64,000 nucleotides of DNA, from positions 434,001 through 498,000 of the forward strand of contig JASISA010000010.1 of NCBI GenBank assembly GCA_031771865.1. Direction: 5' to 3'. Source of the stretch: Nothophaeocryptopus gaeumannii (taxonomy: Eukaryota > Ascomycota > Dothideomycetes > Mycosphaerellales > Mycosphaerellaceae). The notes beneath the pieces were generated by a model, which ran no database searches, was not told where the DNA came from, and saw only the letters and a program-made list of their open reading frames with translations. A program made the position numbers and the translations under genes. Of this stretch, positions 18,711 to 30,430 are shown piece by piece. How positions within the stretch are numbered: position 1 is the first letter of the stretch; the number at the start of each line of letters is the position of its first letter.

Positions 18711-21527
18711 TCACCCTAGACAGGCCACTCGGTGCTCGTCGAACATCCCTCCATAGGCATAGTGCTTCTCACACTGGTCGCACTTAAGGGCCGGACATTT
18801 GTGTTCGGGAGGATGGGGTCCCTTGCCGCATCGGCAGGTCCACGTTCTTTTCATCGGCCTAAGCAATGTCAACCACGCCAGATTTTCTTTAGCCCCTGCT
18901 TTGCATTCTCCAATATCCATGTGTTAATTCTCACTCACGAGGTTCCATTGGCATGCACGGCCTGCTGTGTGGGACCGGAAGGAGGCGGCGCCTGGTGTGG
19001 CGGTGGTTGGGGCGTGGTACTGGGAGGCCTTGGAGCAATACCTTGTATGGGACGTGAGACCGGGTATCCATTGACTGGAGTATGGGGCTGAGATGGGTAG
19101 GAAACAGGAGTCGCCCGTCCAGACCCTGTTTGTTGTCCAGGATAGACTGGCCTCTGCGCTTGTATGGGTTGTGGCTGCAGCGGCGGCTGGTAGCCAGGTT
19201 TCGCGGGAGAAGCTGTACGGTTATACGCCTGCTGCTGCGGTCCAGAATTAGTCTGATAACTGACTGCATTAGCCGCTGCAGGTTGGGATAATTGTTGATG
19301 CCAGTGCTGTTGTTGTTGAGGAGGATAGGTCGGTCTTTGCGGCATTGGCGATTGTTGGTACTGCTGATTGTAGTTGTACCCGCCAGGAGTGGGCTGAGCA
19401 GGTCTTTGACCATAGTACTGCTGTCCATTGGACTGACCAAGGCCGGCTTGGGGAGCACCAGGGCGGGTATATTGATTCGGCTGTCCGTACGTAGGTCTTG
19501 TGGTGGCAGGAGTGCCATAGGTCGGCTGAGTGCTCGGCTGTCTTGAGAATTGTGGTGTGGCCGCGGTTGGGGGTCTCGTTCCGTACTGCTGGCCGTACCG
19601 TGTGTTCGCTGCTTGTCCGATGGCAGGTGTGCGTTGTGCAGTGGTGTTGTAGTGCTGGCCTGCCGAAGAGTTTGGCCGAGCGAGATTGGCAATGCTTGAA
19701 GCAGTCGCGATAGCAGAGAGCTTCGCCTGTCGTGTCACCAGATCTTCTTCAAGGACGCCCTTAATATCTCTTTGTTCGAACGTGATGAGCTTGCTGACCC
19801 CAAGGTCTGCCAGTTGATCTCCATCGAGCTTGGCCACCGCATACGGCGGGAGCTTCAGCAATAGATATGCCAGTTCGCGGCGAAGGCTATCGTAAGTCGA
19901 AACCTCTTCTTCCGACGGCTCATCTGGCCTGCCAATCTTGGACGCTACGATGGGCGCAGGACTGATCGGCGTGCGAGAGGCCGTCCCCGCTGAGGGTAAG
20001 GAAGCATTCCGGATGCGCTGGTGCGAGGCAAGCGTTTCCAAAAGCTCAGAGACTTCCTGCAGCACTTGCTCCACGTCAGTCTTGTTCGTGACGAGCTTGA
20101 TGTCCTCCTCCTGCTTGATCTTTTCCAGCTCGTCTAAGTCCGCAAGTGTCTTGCTGAACTCATCCTCCTTGATCTCCTCGGAGGCTTCAAACGCTAGACT
20201 TTCGTTTGCGGGCTCGTCAAGTAGTGCTGGGTCGATGGCGAAAGTGTCGTTGAATCGTTTGCTGCCGACCTTATGCCACCACACCATGTTCTTCGTCTCC
20301 GCTGGCGCAACGGCATGATGGTCGTCATGTGTTGGTGCGAAGCTGGAGTAAGCTTGTCGAAAGAGCGCCTCTTCTTGCTTGAGTAACGCCTCCTCTGACA
20401 TCTCCTGCTCCGGCTTCTCGGCTGCCTCGCCGCTTGAGCTCAGAGCACGGTCTCGCTGCTTTCGCTTCTCTCTTGGTGAAGGTGGCTCTCCATCATCGAC
20501 ACCACCGTATCCCAACCAGTGTCCGACTGTGAGAGGCTGAACAGTGTATCCTCCTTTTTTATTCCGCTGGATTGGATCTTTGAAGTCCCACGCAATTGAT
20601 TGATCTCGGGTCGTGGATCGCTTGTGCGCTTTCGGAGGGTTCAATTCCGCAAGACTGTAGGGCGGTGCAAAGGATTTCTCGAATGTCCGAGCTTTTGCGC
20701 TCTCATCTGCCGGTGCAGACATGATTTTGGTCGCTGAGATGCCATTTGGCAGACTCATTTCCTCCACGGGCAGCTCGGACTTGATGAAAGCTCCCTCGCG
20801 ACCGCCCGGAGCATGTTGCATGGAGGAGAACAGCTGCTTCGGTGTGGGTGCATTGCCGAACAGAGTCAACACTGTCCCAGCGCGGGAGTTTGGAGTAGCG
20901 CTCCTAGCGTCGGCAGTGTGCCCATTCGTCATCACGCTGTCTTCCTGTTTTAAGCGCTCTTCCGTCTGTTGCTCTGCCTCCACATGTTGGTTCTCCTTGT
21001 CGACAATCTCCTTCACGAGTGCCTCCATGGATTGGATCCGGTTCAGCTGCTTAAGCTCTTCCACCGTCGGCCTCGCGCCGTTGACCTTGGACCGGATCGA
21101 CGAGACCAGCTGCTCACCGACATGACTGGCATCGGTTCGGAGCTGTTGTAGAGAAGTGTAGGTGGTATTGCGCAGCTTTTCTGCTACGCTCGTGGAATCA
21201 GTGCTGGAGTTCGATAGCCTGGCTTTCTTCTGATCAGGTTCTTCGGAGACAGGGCCGGTAAGAGGATGTTTGAGGAATGAAGGGGTCGTGTCGTGTCTAC
21301 GCCACGTCAGTATTGATTAAGCGGTGTAAATGTTATGAGGCCTACCGTTGTAGCACTTCAAGAATGTCCCGCTGTATTTGCTTTACTCGCGGCTGTTGTA
21401 TCGCTGAGCCGTCGGCTGCTACGTCGTCCTCACGCTTCCGCTTTATCGTGATCGAGTCGGCGCCAGTGGTGTGGTCGGTATCGGGGAGAGTCGGCGGGGC
21501 TGCATCGCCATTCGTGGTGGAAGCCAT
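18711..21527 (-). CDS. Large Q/P-rich probable nuclear protein with C-terminal Cys/His module
   Basis: Three exons, 21527-21346, 21296-18939 and 18858-18711, give 895 residues. The 49-nt first intron has a CTGAC branch. The second intron has a GTGAGT donor that overlaps a TGA, a TTGACATT branch and a TTAG acceptor. Features: a basic N-terminal patch (KRKRED), a helical region (VEELKQLNRIQSMEALVKEI), a well-conserved-looking block with KGGYTVQPLTVGHWLGYGG, MVWWHKVGSKRFNDTF, acidic coiled-coil-like Glu-rich segments, then about 250 residues rich in Q, P, Y and G. The last exon adds CRCGKGPHPPEHKC...CDQCEKHYAYGG...H, a probable zinc module. A chromatin or transcription role is plausible from composition, but I cannot name the family. 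Confidence 0.68.
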
Positions 21528-22175
21528 GATGCGCTTCACGCGTGTTGCTGGGCCCTGGGGTTCGCGTTCGCGCGTGCAGTTTGGAGGGACGGGAGGGTTT
21601 CGCGCTGGGCTTTGCTTTGCTCTCCTTCGAGCCGCGTGCGAGTCTCGGCGAAACTATCCGCTCACACCTGTCGCATGCAATCGTTCACCCTCGCAAAACC
21701 TTGGACTGCCAGTTGAAAGGCAGGTACACGCAAGTCGGCGCAGAGGGGCGTGGTGGTGGTGTGTAGCAAGTTGTCAGAGTCTGGTCTCGTCCGTCGTGGT
21801 CTGTCGTTGGCGCGGGAGGCCCAGCCCGCTGCTTCAGGCCACAACCTAGTTCTGAGGCACAAACGTTTTCGCCGGAAGCTGTCCAGATGGAAGTCGCAGC
21901 TGTCAACAAGGAAGACGCGGTATACACCCGCAGAAAGAAAGAGAGATTGACAGGTCCGTACTTTGAGGTCAGAGCTGATCTCTGATGAAATGAGTCTCGA
22001 ACGAAATTGGCCACGACATCGATGTTTGGCACTCCCTTGCGGCTGCCTCCGTTGATCCTCGTCGGCAAAACTGCTGGCCCAAATCGCGCTTCTTTCACGC
22101 GACTCAATCTCCAATCTTGACTTCTTTCCAACCTCTCCCATCAATCCTATAAAGCAAGGAGTCGTCAATTGATGC
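21528..22175. other. Divergent promoter region
   Basis: Between the Q/P-rich protein gene (minus) and the large helical-repeat gene (plus). Short overlapping frames here do not look coding. An ATG at 22172, 4 bases before the chosen start and out of frame, could open a short overlapping upstream frame. Confidence 0.4.
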
Positions 22176-25100
22176 ATGCCACATGGACGACTGACGCCGT
22201 TGGGCAGGCAATTGCGCTCTGTTCTTGCCAACATCTCTTCCTCGCCGACAGCACCTGCTAAACGTACCTCAAGACCACAGGAATCTGGGCCAATCGAACT
22301 CATTGGAGTTCGATATGCACGTCGCAACTTTCACGATGATGCCGCCAACAGATCGCCAGCTCTCGCCGCTGCTGCAGCTCCCGAAAATTCCCAACAACCG
22401 CCTTCCGGGACCTCACAGGTGAAGAGGAGATACAGGCCTTTCGAAAGTGCAAGAGCCTGGAGAAAGAGAAGTCCACCGACGAACTACTTGGACGATGCAC
22501 TCAGAGTAACGGATAGGGATCATCTCACTCCTCGCAACCCAACGAGAAATCGAGACGTGACCTTCGTCAATGTCAAGAGCCGTACTGGGTTCAAAGATGC
22601 GAAGCACCGTCAGCGAAGGCATGAATCGCTCCAAAGCATCAAAGGACACGCCCCTCAGAAAGAGCTCACCTTGCAATCGATACTCGGCAGATTTATCAAG
22701 GGCTCTTCTGAAGAAAACGACGAAGTTATGCTAGCGGACTGGGAGACAAGCTATAAACCATTGGGACATGAGATCGAGCTCCTGCGTTTCAAAGGCTACA
22801 ATTTGAAGGACCTCAATGCATGGGCCGAGATTGTCACCTCCCATGACAGCACAGAGGCTGCTCGCAAGCTTCTCGCTCGTACACAGACGCATGGCGCTCT
22901 GGCCACGCCATTGTTCGTCCTACTCTACGTCCTGAGGCGGCGGTATCTCCCGGCGCAGGCGCTACGCGTCCTTATCCAGTGTTCCTACCACCTGTTTGAT
23001 GGCAGGGCCGAATTGCTGGACAATCCGGGTATCGACGAGGAACCGCTCATGGTTGTCATTGTCCGGCTTATCAGACACGCTCGTGAAGTGTGGCCTGGCG
23101 CAATGCGCAGTATCGCAGAGCTGAAACTACGCCACTTGCATCGCTTGCGTGAAAGAGATGGCTGTCCACGGAATCAACAACTTGCGAATGTCACATATCA
23201 CCTGAATAAGATTATGAGTTTGATCTCATATTCGACCGCCGAGGCACCGTTCAAGGACAACCATGCCCAGGAAAGTGCCCTCATACCAATATTACAATAC
23301 ATGTCAGAACACGAGCCTCCACTTCAAATCGATAGAGCAGGCTATCGAGCTGTCATCCGGATCCAACTGGCGCAGCGAAAGACTTCACCTGAGCGAGACT
23401 GGGCAGAATTGAAGGCTCTGTCCTGGCCGCCATGGAAAGAGGACCGCACGGCAATGGATGCCCTGATCACCAAGGAGGAGCATGGTACTTCCAGAGCGGG
23501 GTCCACACTTCATCGCATGCGCGAAGCTGGATATGCACCGCTTGTATGGGAACGAGTCGCGCAAACATATTGCGGTTGGGACGTCGATCGGACTCCAACA
23601 ATACAAGTGAGAAAGCTGCTCGGACCTCCCGTTTTCAAACTTTCTACCCGCGCAGAGATCCGATCGTCTATCTGGTGGTCGCGGATCGAAAGCACGAGAA
23701 CGATACAAGAAGCCTGGGCTTGCTATCTTGCTTGGGAGGACAAGAAACTTCCACCAGATCAAGATGTATATCTTGCAATTGCGTCAAAGCTATATCAGGA
23801 ACAGCGACGGTTGGCTGGATATCAATCTCCCCTCCGCGACCAAGGAGCTCATGAGTCGTGGCGACTTTTCCCAGGAGACACACCGAAAATTTCGCCTTTG
23901 CCACCATCTACTCACCTGGAAACATACGTTCGCAGAAAGCCTCCGTCTGTGGAAGACTTTTATCATGAGCTTCAAGGACAGGGCCGGGTGCTTAGCGGAT
24001 ATGCCTTGGCCTTTTTCATCCGTCACGCGAGGACCTTCGAGTTTGGAGTGAGGTGCATCTCCGACTATGTTGCGCGCGATCAGAGCCTTGAAGGTTTACT
24101 GTCGCTGGACCCGGGTTGCGATCTATCAAAGGTACCACGGTCCATTTATGATGCTACAATCGCCTTGTTCTCGCGATTCAAGTACGTTGGTCGCAAAATG
24201 CTCCCTGCTGCCGATCTGACCGTTGAGCTTTCCGAGCCGATCTTGGAGACGTACCCTCTGAATGCCCATGCAGGCATCTCACGCGCCATCGAGCTGATGC
24301 GACGACAGCCAAATTCGCGCTCAGCCTGGCACTGTGTGTTCAAAGGTCTGTCGAACTCGAAGTATCTCGCCACCGTCTTCGTAAGGCCAGGCCAGACAGC
24401 AAAAGCAGTGATCCAGGATGTTGGACAACTGCCTGTAGAGTTACAAGAGTCCGCAGGAGCATACAATGCTTTCCGACTTGCGCGTCGCATCGTCGATATG
24501 CGTCGTCAGCAATTCATCGACGCGGACGCGACCACGTTTTATCAGTATTGTCGGATCTGCGAAAACTTTGCCACTGCGGCTTGGATTGTGCACGACTACT
24601 CTCCTGCGGGCAAGCATGGCGGAGAGTCTTCGCTAGCTGGCAATGAGTTCTTTCAGAATTTGCTACCCCAATTTGCACCAGAACTTCGGAGAATCAGCGA
24701 TCGTCATGGTGCCTCGAAGCTTAAAGCGAGTTTCCGATTCCTGGTCGGAGCTGGTGATCACACGTGTGCAGAGTATGGTTTGGGTCGTCTGCTGTCGGTC
24801 CCGTCGCCAGCGATGCTGCATGCGTATGTTCGTGCTCTCGGATGGTTTGCAGACTGCGAAGGTATGTTGGAGCTAGTTCGCTGGATGCGGGAGTATCGCA
24901 TCGAGTTGGTGGAGCGCAAGAGTCTGGATCGGCGGGGTGAGGACATGATGCGCAGAGCGATTGTCGCATTGAGAGTGTTTCTGGAGAGGGAGTGGATAAA
25001 GACGCCGGGAGAATATGCCACTTATGCTCCTGTGGTTCGTGGTGATGGCGAGAAGATCAGTTCCCGAGCTGGTGCGAAGAGGAACTCAGCTAGGGCAAAC

Positions 25101-25262
25101 GCTCAAGAGGTCATTGACCGTTTTCGCACTCCTGCTTCGAAAGAGACCATCGACGCCGTCAGAGAGATTGTTGAAGATGTAGAAGAGTGGGAAGGCTGGC
25201 CGGACGAGGAGGAGGTAGAACAGTATTCTCAAGACAAGCGCTTCGATAGATTCAGGGACTAA
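22176..25262 (+). CDS. Large probable mitochondrial helical-repeat (PPR-like) protein
   Basis: Single exon of 1028 residues. The N-terminus (MPHGRLTPLGRQLRSVLANI) is rich in Arg/Ser and lacks acidic residues, as expected for a mitochondrial presequence. The body is a succession of amphipathic helices (PLFVLLYVLRRRYLPAQALR, FRLARRIVDMRRQQF, LLSVPSPAMLHAYVRALGWF) with the feel of degenerate pentatricopeptide repeats. The C-terminus is acidic (VREIVEDVEEWEGWPDEEEV). Fungal proteins of this size and pattern generally act in mitochondrial RNA maturation or translation. I cannot confirm discrete 35-residue units by eye, so the family is tentative; the gene itself is secure. Confidence 0.75.
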   Translation: MPHGRLTPLGRQLRSVLANISSSPTAPAKRTSRPQESGPIELIGVRYARRNFHDDAANRSPALAAAAAPENSQQPPSGTSQVKRRYRPFESARAWRKRSPPTNYLDDALRVTDRDHLTPRNPTRNRDVTFVNVKSRTGFKDAKHRQRRHESLQSIKGHAPQKELTLQSILGRFIKGSSEENDEVMLADWETSYKPLGHEIELLRFKGYNLKDLNAWAEIVTSHDSTEAARKLLARTQTHGALATPLFVLLYVLRRRYLPAQALRVLIQCSYHLFDGRAELLDNPGIDEEPLMVVIVRLIRHAREVWPGAMRSIAELKLRHLHRLRERDGCPRNQQLANVTYHLNKIMSLISYSTAEAPFKDNHAQESALIPILQYMSEHEPPLQIDRAGYRAVIRIQLAQRKTSPERDWAELKALSWPPWKEDRTAMDALITKEEHGTSRAGSTLHRMREAGYAPLVWERVAQTYCGWDVDRTPTIQVRKLLGPPVFKLSTRAEIRSSIWWSRIESTRTIQEAWACYLAWEDKKLPPDQDVYLAIASKLYQEQRRLAGYQSPLRDQGAHESWRLFPGDTPKISPLPPSTHLETYVRRKPPSVEDFYHELQGQGRVLSGYALAFFIRHARTFEFGVRCISDYVARDQSLEGLLSLDPGCDLSKVPRSIYDATIALFSRFKYVGRKMLPAADLTVELSEPILETYPLNAHAGISRAIELMRRQPNSRSAWHCVFKGLSNSKYLATVFVRPGQTAKAVIQDVGQLPVELQESAGAYNAFRLARRIVDMRRQQFIDADATTFYQYCRICENFATAAWIVHDYSPAGKHGGESSLAGNEFFQNLLPQFAPELRRISDRHGASKLKASFRFLVGAGDHTCAEYGLGRLLSVPSPAMLHAYVRALGWFADCEGMLELVRWMREYRIELVERKSLDRRGEDMMRRAIVALRVFLEREWIKTPGEYATYAPVVRGDGEKISSRAGAKRNSARANAQEVIDRFRTPASKETIDAVREIVEDVEEWEGWPDEEEVEQYSQDKRFDRFRD

Positions 25263-26301
25263 AGTGAACATACGCACGAAAATTATGCTTCGTATGTCGT
25301 TCATTTATTAATGTCTCCATTTCGCTCACACATGTTATCCTAGATTGCTAGCTTCTCTGTTCTACCCACTGGAGATTGCGTCTTGCGTACATGTAAAGAG
25401 GCTTGTGAAGCCAAAGCTTGCGGGCTTAGGGTTAGACGATTTCTGCCAAGACTTCGACGGCGACGATGATCTGTACCGCTGAACATGCCAAGACCCCACT
25501 CAGCAGACTCTGCGCTACACATGACTAATGTTTGTCAAGTTTGGTGCTCTTTAATAGAAGTTTGGGGACAATATGGAGCAATCGGTGAATTAGACGTTTT
25601 CCAGAATTTGGGGTTTTTGAAATGGACGAAATGGGCTCGCGCAAGTGGGTGGTCACTTTCCAGGGCAGAGACGGAAGGAGGCCTTGTTATGTACGAGCAG
25701 CCTGAGTTGCTACCAAGGCCTCCAAAGACAAGAAGTGAAGGCTACGAAGACCATCGCCGTGCTCTAGAAGGAGCAACTTGCCCCGAGACGGGTGCAGTCT
25801 GTCGATATTGTGAAAGAATGAGCGTGAGAGCACGATGATGCAAAAAATCCGAGTTGAGTTTCTTGTTTTATAAACTCTTGATGCAGCCGTCTGGATATAC
25901 TGTGTAGTCACCGATTTCCTCGCATGCTGCTCATTCCTTTCGCCTTTGGTTCCAATCCAGTCCATACTTTGGGTATCATCGTCTTGCGCCAACCTGTGTA
26001 TATCCTTTCCAATCCCTCAGTCCGTCAAGCCATCGACGTCTGGCAATGTATGTGTGCTCATATCATCTCGTGACTCGTGTCCGCGATTTAATTGAACGGC
26101 TCGAACTCCGCAACATCCGCGCTGTGGAAGTCGCAATACCCGAAACAGAAACTCCGCACCCGCCGTCGTACCTGCCAAGCCCGACATCGCAAGCATATGC
26201 GCCGATCCCCCAAACCTTCCTTCGTTCTTGTGACCACTCGTCAAACGCCGAAACTGATAATGCAAGTCATTTCACGTAACACCGAGATTCGAGTCCCAAG
26301 C
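25263..26301. other. Convergent intergenic region, nothing recognised
   Basis: About 1 kb between two convergent genes. Short frames on both strands lack protein character. Confidence 0.4.
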
Positions 26302-27063
26302 TCAAGCAGCTACTTCTTGCTCATGTGGTTGTAGAGGCAGCTTCGCCTCTGTGCACACCGCTTGAGCTCCCGCCGGATCCGCGCTGACTTGAGCAACAGC
26401 TCTCGTGACACCTTCTCGATTATTTTGATCAGGCGGTAGTTCCCACATCCGTTCGAATGAAGGAGCATCTGTTTTCCCGTGACAGGAGCATTTTCTCACG
26501 CCCTCGTACATGGTCGCATACAACTCATTCCCCTCCCCTTTGACAGTCGACGCCAATACCTCCTCGCTTGGCTCCTCGGGAGACACGGGCTCATCATCGT
26601 CCGAGTAGTCGTCCTCGTTGGGATCATCAGGTTCGAGCTCAGGCGGCTCTGTTCTTGTAGGCTGAGGTGGAGGCATCGTAAGTCGCGCAGATCCAGATGG
26701 GAAGCGTTCGAGTGAGAGACCTTCCTCCTCCTCGTCATCGTATGGAATGTCGTCTTCATCGTCAGAGTCTGTATCGTCATCGTATGTTTGAGGTGGAGGC
26801 GGTGGTGATTTTCGTCCAAGCTGGCCTGTCGAGGCCTTGTGTTGCAGCCGGTGGTCTACATGGCCAGTCCCTTTGAACGTAACAGCCTTCGCTCGTTGAC
26901 TTCTTGATATATCGTGTTCGATTTCGACAATTCGGAGCCGGACATTTTCATAGGTCATCAGATGGCCGACAACGAAACGTAAATTCCTGTCCGGTCTGCT
27001 CGCTGCAATCTGAAGCCTGCATTGTGCGGAATGGGCCAGTGTGTACGCTTCTACGAGCGACAT
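26302..27063 (-). CDS. Conserved acidic protein of unknown function
   Basis: Single exon of 253 residues. It starts MSLVEAYTLAHSAQCRLQIA, followed by a helical block RPDRNLRFVVGHLMTYENV and LRIVEIEHDIS that resembles a conserved N-terminus seen in many uncharacterised ascomycete proteins. The middle is low complexity with long Asp/Glu runs and a Pro run. The C-terminal part contains YEGVRKCSCHGKTDAPSFE. No signal peptide or membrane span. ATG 27063 fits the conserved start; the longer frame to 27327 was not used. Function unknown. Confidence 0.65.
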   Translation of the reverse strand: MSLVEAYTLAHSAQCRLQIAASRPDRNLRFVVGHLMTYENVRLRIVEIEHDISRSQRAKAVTFKGTGHVDHRLQHKASTGQLGRKSPPPPPQTYDDDTDSDDEDDIPYDDEEEEGLSLERFPSGSARLTMPPPQPTRTEPPELEPDDPNEDDYSDDDEPVSPEEPSEEVLASTVKGEGNELYATMYEGVRKCSCHGKTDAPSFERMWELPPDQNNREGVTRAVAQVSADPAGAQAVCTEAKLPLQPHEQEVAA

Positions 27064-28100
27064 GGTGATTTTTGTTGTCGAAGAATGTGTTTGTGAAAGA
27101 AAGCAGTTTTCTGCGAAAGAATATTTTTGATGGATGGCAAACGCAAGCGCTTGGGCCAGGAGCCGCCGAATCCCTGGACTCACACCGCCGTATGCGATCC
27201 ACGAAACAGGTTGTCCAACGCGCGTTGAGTGAGGCGTGCCAAGAGCAGCTGCGGTCCACTTTCTGCGAAGATTTCCCGGCGTGGTGGGAACACGTGCAGC
27301 GATGCTTGCAGTTTGTCGACTGGACACTGGAATGCGAGTAGATTAGAAGTAGATGATGAGGGAGCACGAGGACGGCGGCAGCAGATGTATGATCAGCAGC
27401 TGTGATTCCTTTCAAGTCGTGCTCTGGTAGCTTTCCAATGCTGCTTCCTTTCTCGGAACTCCGATTATCAATCACCCTCGCTTTGTATTGATTAGCGGAG
27501 GGCGCAGGGCACGCCTTTTGACTCACATGTCAGCAGAAAATCTACGTCGATACTTAGGAATCAGCATGGTGGAGTCATTGAAATGGCCCGTGGTGGACGC
27601 GCGACCGTTGACCGCATTGCGACACCGTTGACGATGCGGTTGATGCTGCATGTTTGGCTGTTGTGTCGCTTGTGCTTCGGACGTGGTGGAGTGAGAAGTC
27701 GCGTCGGCGCCAGAAATGCTGCTTAATAAGAGGCCCGATTACAGTTCGAAGATGCGACAGGGGTCATGTCGCCAAGAGCTCGAGCTCCTTCCCTGCTCCA
27801 AATGACTTTCACATGACTGATGCAATAGCGGAGCTGCAATATTAATAACAATAGTACACGCGACCACATCACCGCATGGCACCAATGGTCTGACGCGTCT
27901 GTAACCTCAATCATCCAAATCTTCAACGCCTGCACGATCAATTCCGACTCCGTAGCACAAGGACATTCCCCCGCGAGACCCCGCCTAAGACGCATTCGCC
28001 GCTGCCTGAGGAAGTTCTGGCAACATTCACTCCTCCCACTGACGTCGTCTTATCCGCGCCTTCTTCCGACCTCGCCGCCGTCAGCGTGGCCAATAGGACT
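27064..28100. other. Divergent promoter region
   Basis: About 1 kb between the acidic protein gene (minus) and the Sds23-like gene (plus). No coding frame or repeat recognised. The last 150 bases are C/T-rich, as in fungal promoters. Confidence 0.4.
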
Positions 28101-29806
28101 ATGGCGGAGAAGCGTCCCTCGCGTCCTGGCTCCTCTTCCAATTCACCATCTCTCTCTCGTCCGCAGCCTTTATCCACCCCCGCCATATCCTCAACGACGA
28201 CCACACCGTTACAGACGCCTCGGAAAGACCCCTCTTCGCTCAACCCTTCGCCGAGCGTTTCCAAAAGATCCAGCTTCGCGGAGAACCTCAATATCAGAGG
28301 CTACCCATCCTCCCCACGCGCTCAACGAACTCACTCCTTTTCTGGCTCCGCGCTGACAGAGCTGCTCATGCAGCCGTCGGCTAAAGGCCATGGCGCAGAT
28401 GAAAGTTTCAAAGGCCGAGACTGGCGGACGATCCAGGTGCAAGAGATTGTAGACCCGGCGGAGACGCGCTTCGTGGAGTTGGACACTAGCATTGAAGACA
28501 CGACGAAGCTGTTGATCCGATCGGGAGCCCCTAACGTAGTGCTTGTGAGAGATTCGACGAAGACGAAGACCGCCATCGACACATTCGACTACTCCGATCT
28601 AAATGCCTATCTTCTTCTCGTCCTGGGACTGTCTCAACCAGACGAGGCTGCCGAACAAATCGCAGAAAGAGCTCGCCGCGCAGATGTCATCCCTCTGAAA
28701 GATGTCACAACACACCTTGGGCTGCGAGAGGAGCCCGTGTTTCTGCCACACACTGCCAATCTTTCCGCGGCTATGGAGGTTCTTGGAACTGGGCACCACC
28801 GAGTTGTGATCATTAAGGAGGGAACAACAGAAGCAGCAGGAGTGCTGAGCCAGCTTCGGTTGGTCAGATTCTTCTGGGACAATCATCGGAACTTTGCGGC
28901 GACCGAGCAGCTGTATTCGTTGACGCTCAAAGATCTAGAGCTGGGAGCAAAGGATGTGCTTGCTATTAATGGTGACAAGCCTGTGGCCGACGCTCTCCGC
29001 TTGATGCACAATGAAGGGGTTACTTCGCTGCCGGTCTTGGACAGCCATCGCAATGTCGTTGGCAATATTTCCCATGTCGACGTTCGCGTAAGTACAGCGT
29101 GCTTGCCATTCGTGCTCAATGCTGACTTGGCGCATAGCTCCTCACCGATACATCTGCCATACCTCTACTCCAATCAAGCTGCATCCACTTCATCGGCATC
29201 ATCTTATCAGAACGAGGCATGTATGATGGCAAGGACTCTTACCCAGTCTTTCACGTAAACGCATTCCAAACGCTCGCACACATCGTGGCTAAGCTATGCG
29301 CAACCCGATCGCACCGCATGTGGATTGTTGATGCACCATCGCCGAGCACAAGTGTCCCACCGTCGCCCGGACTTAAGCATGCTGTACCCCCGTTCAGCAT
29401 CGAAAACAACACCAACATGTTGCACAATACTCCTGTACAGACTCCCGCGAGAGCTGGCAGCGGAAGCGAGAATATGACACCTGGACCACCCTACACCAGC
29501 ATTAACCCGGCTGTGAGCATTGGCGCGGGCCAGCTTCCTGGTGCCAGCATGAGCGGGCTCTTATCGGGCGTGGTATCCCTCACTGACATCCTTAATCTGT
29601 TCGCTAGAGCAAGCGGACTGAAACCTGGCGACCCGGAAGAAACACGTCGGAGAAGAAGGCAGAGCAGCAGCTCAAGCGTCCGACCCAGCATGGATAGTGT
29701 CCGGCCCAGTATGGACAGTCTCAGACAGAGCGTCGAGAGGGAGATGTCAAGAAGCATGGATTTGGGAAGATCCGATAGCACCAGTCACAGCAGGGAGAGA
29801 CGGTAA
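28101..29806 (+). CDS. Sds23/Moc1-family CBS-domain protein
   Basis: Two exons, 28101-29087 and 29138-29806, with a 50-nt intron (donor GTAAGT, branch GCTGAC), give 551 residues. After a Ser/Pro-rich N-terminus come four CBS-type units, including TSIEDTTKLLIRSGAPNVVL, NLSAAMEVLGTGHHRVVII, and KPVADALRLMHNEGVTSLPV followed by LDSHRNVVGNISHVDV. After the splice comes LLTDTSAIPLLQSSCIHFIG. The tail is Ser/Arg-rich with repeats of VRPSMDS. Sds23 relatives inhibit PP2A/PP6-type phosphatases in fission yeast and couple nutrient status to the cell cycle. Probably nuclear and cytoplasmic; the tail may be phosphoregulated (inference). Confidence 0.92.
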
Positions 29807-30430
29807 GAGGTTGCATTGCGCATGACACAGCATCGGCAGAGTGTAAGAGTCTTGGGAAGAGCCCGAGGGGACCCGCATTGGCGTTGGCGTTCTGTGAGAT
29901 GTAGCGTAGGCGCTGGTGGCGTGCTTTATACTGAACGACATCGACTGAAGGTGAGATTTTCCAGCACCTTCCAGTGCATTTGGCAGGGGTGCTCCTTCCT
30001 CTTCTGTTGTGAGCTGGTCCGTGACAGCTCCACTTTGAGCTTATTCGGACGACTGTCGATCTTCTCCACCTCCAACCTCTCGTCAAGACGTGACACTTTC
30101 ACCACCGCTTCTATGCTGTGCTTCATGGTTCCATACCTGGACATATATCATATCGATACGGCTGTGATATATCCGGTTTCAGCTGAATCGCATCTGGATC
30201 TCTTGTCATAGTCCGAAGCAGGCAAATACCCTCTTGTCAGCGGATCTCCACAGCGAACAACCGGGTAGCTCGGAACCGGACATCGAGACAGGCCAAGAAC
30301 ACCGCAGAGCACCTGGACGTGAAAGGCCAGAAACTTGATAGCTTTTGACGATATTGTAAACGTATAAAGACTTCGAAATCGAGCAACTTCAGGCACAGGC
30401 TTTACACATCCGCTGGGAATTTGACTCCGA
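29807..30430. other. Intergenic, nothing recognised
   Basis: Contains the Sds23 3' flank and the promoter of the ThDP enzyme. No coding or structural feature identified. Confidence 0.4.

Noticed and set aside
18711..18920. Separate small zinc-finger gene starting at 18920
   Set aside because: In-phase donor, branch and acceptor make it the last exon of the upstream gene; the residues before the acceptor are not protein-like.
18931..19692. 253-codon minus-strand frame
   Set aside because: Shadow of the Q/P-rich region of the 18711-21527 gene.
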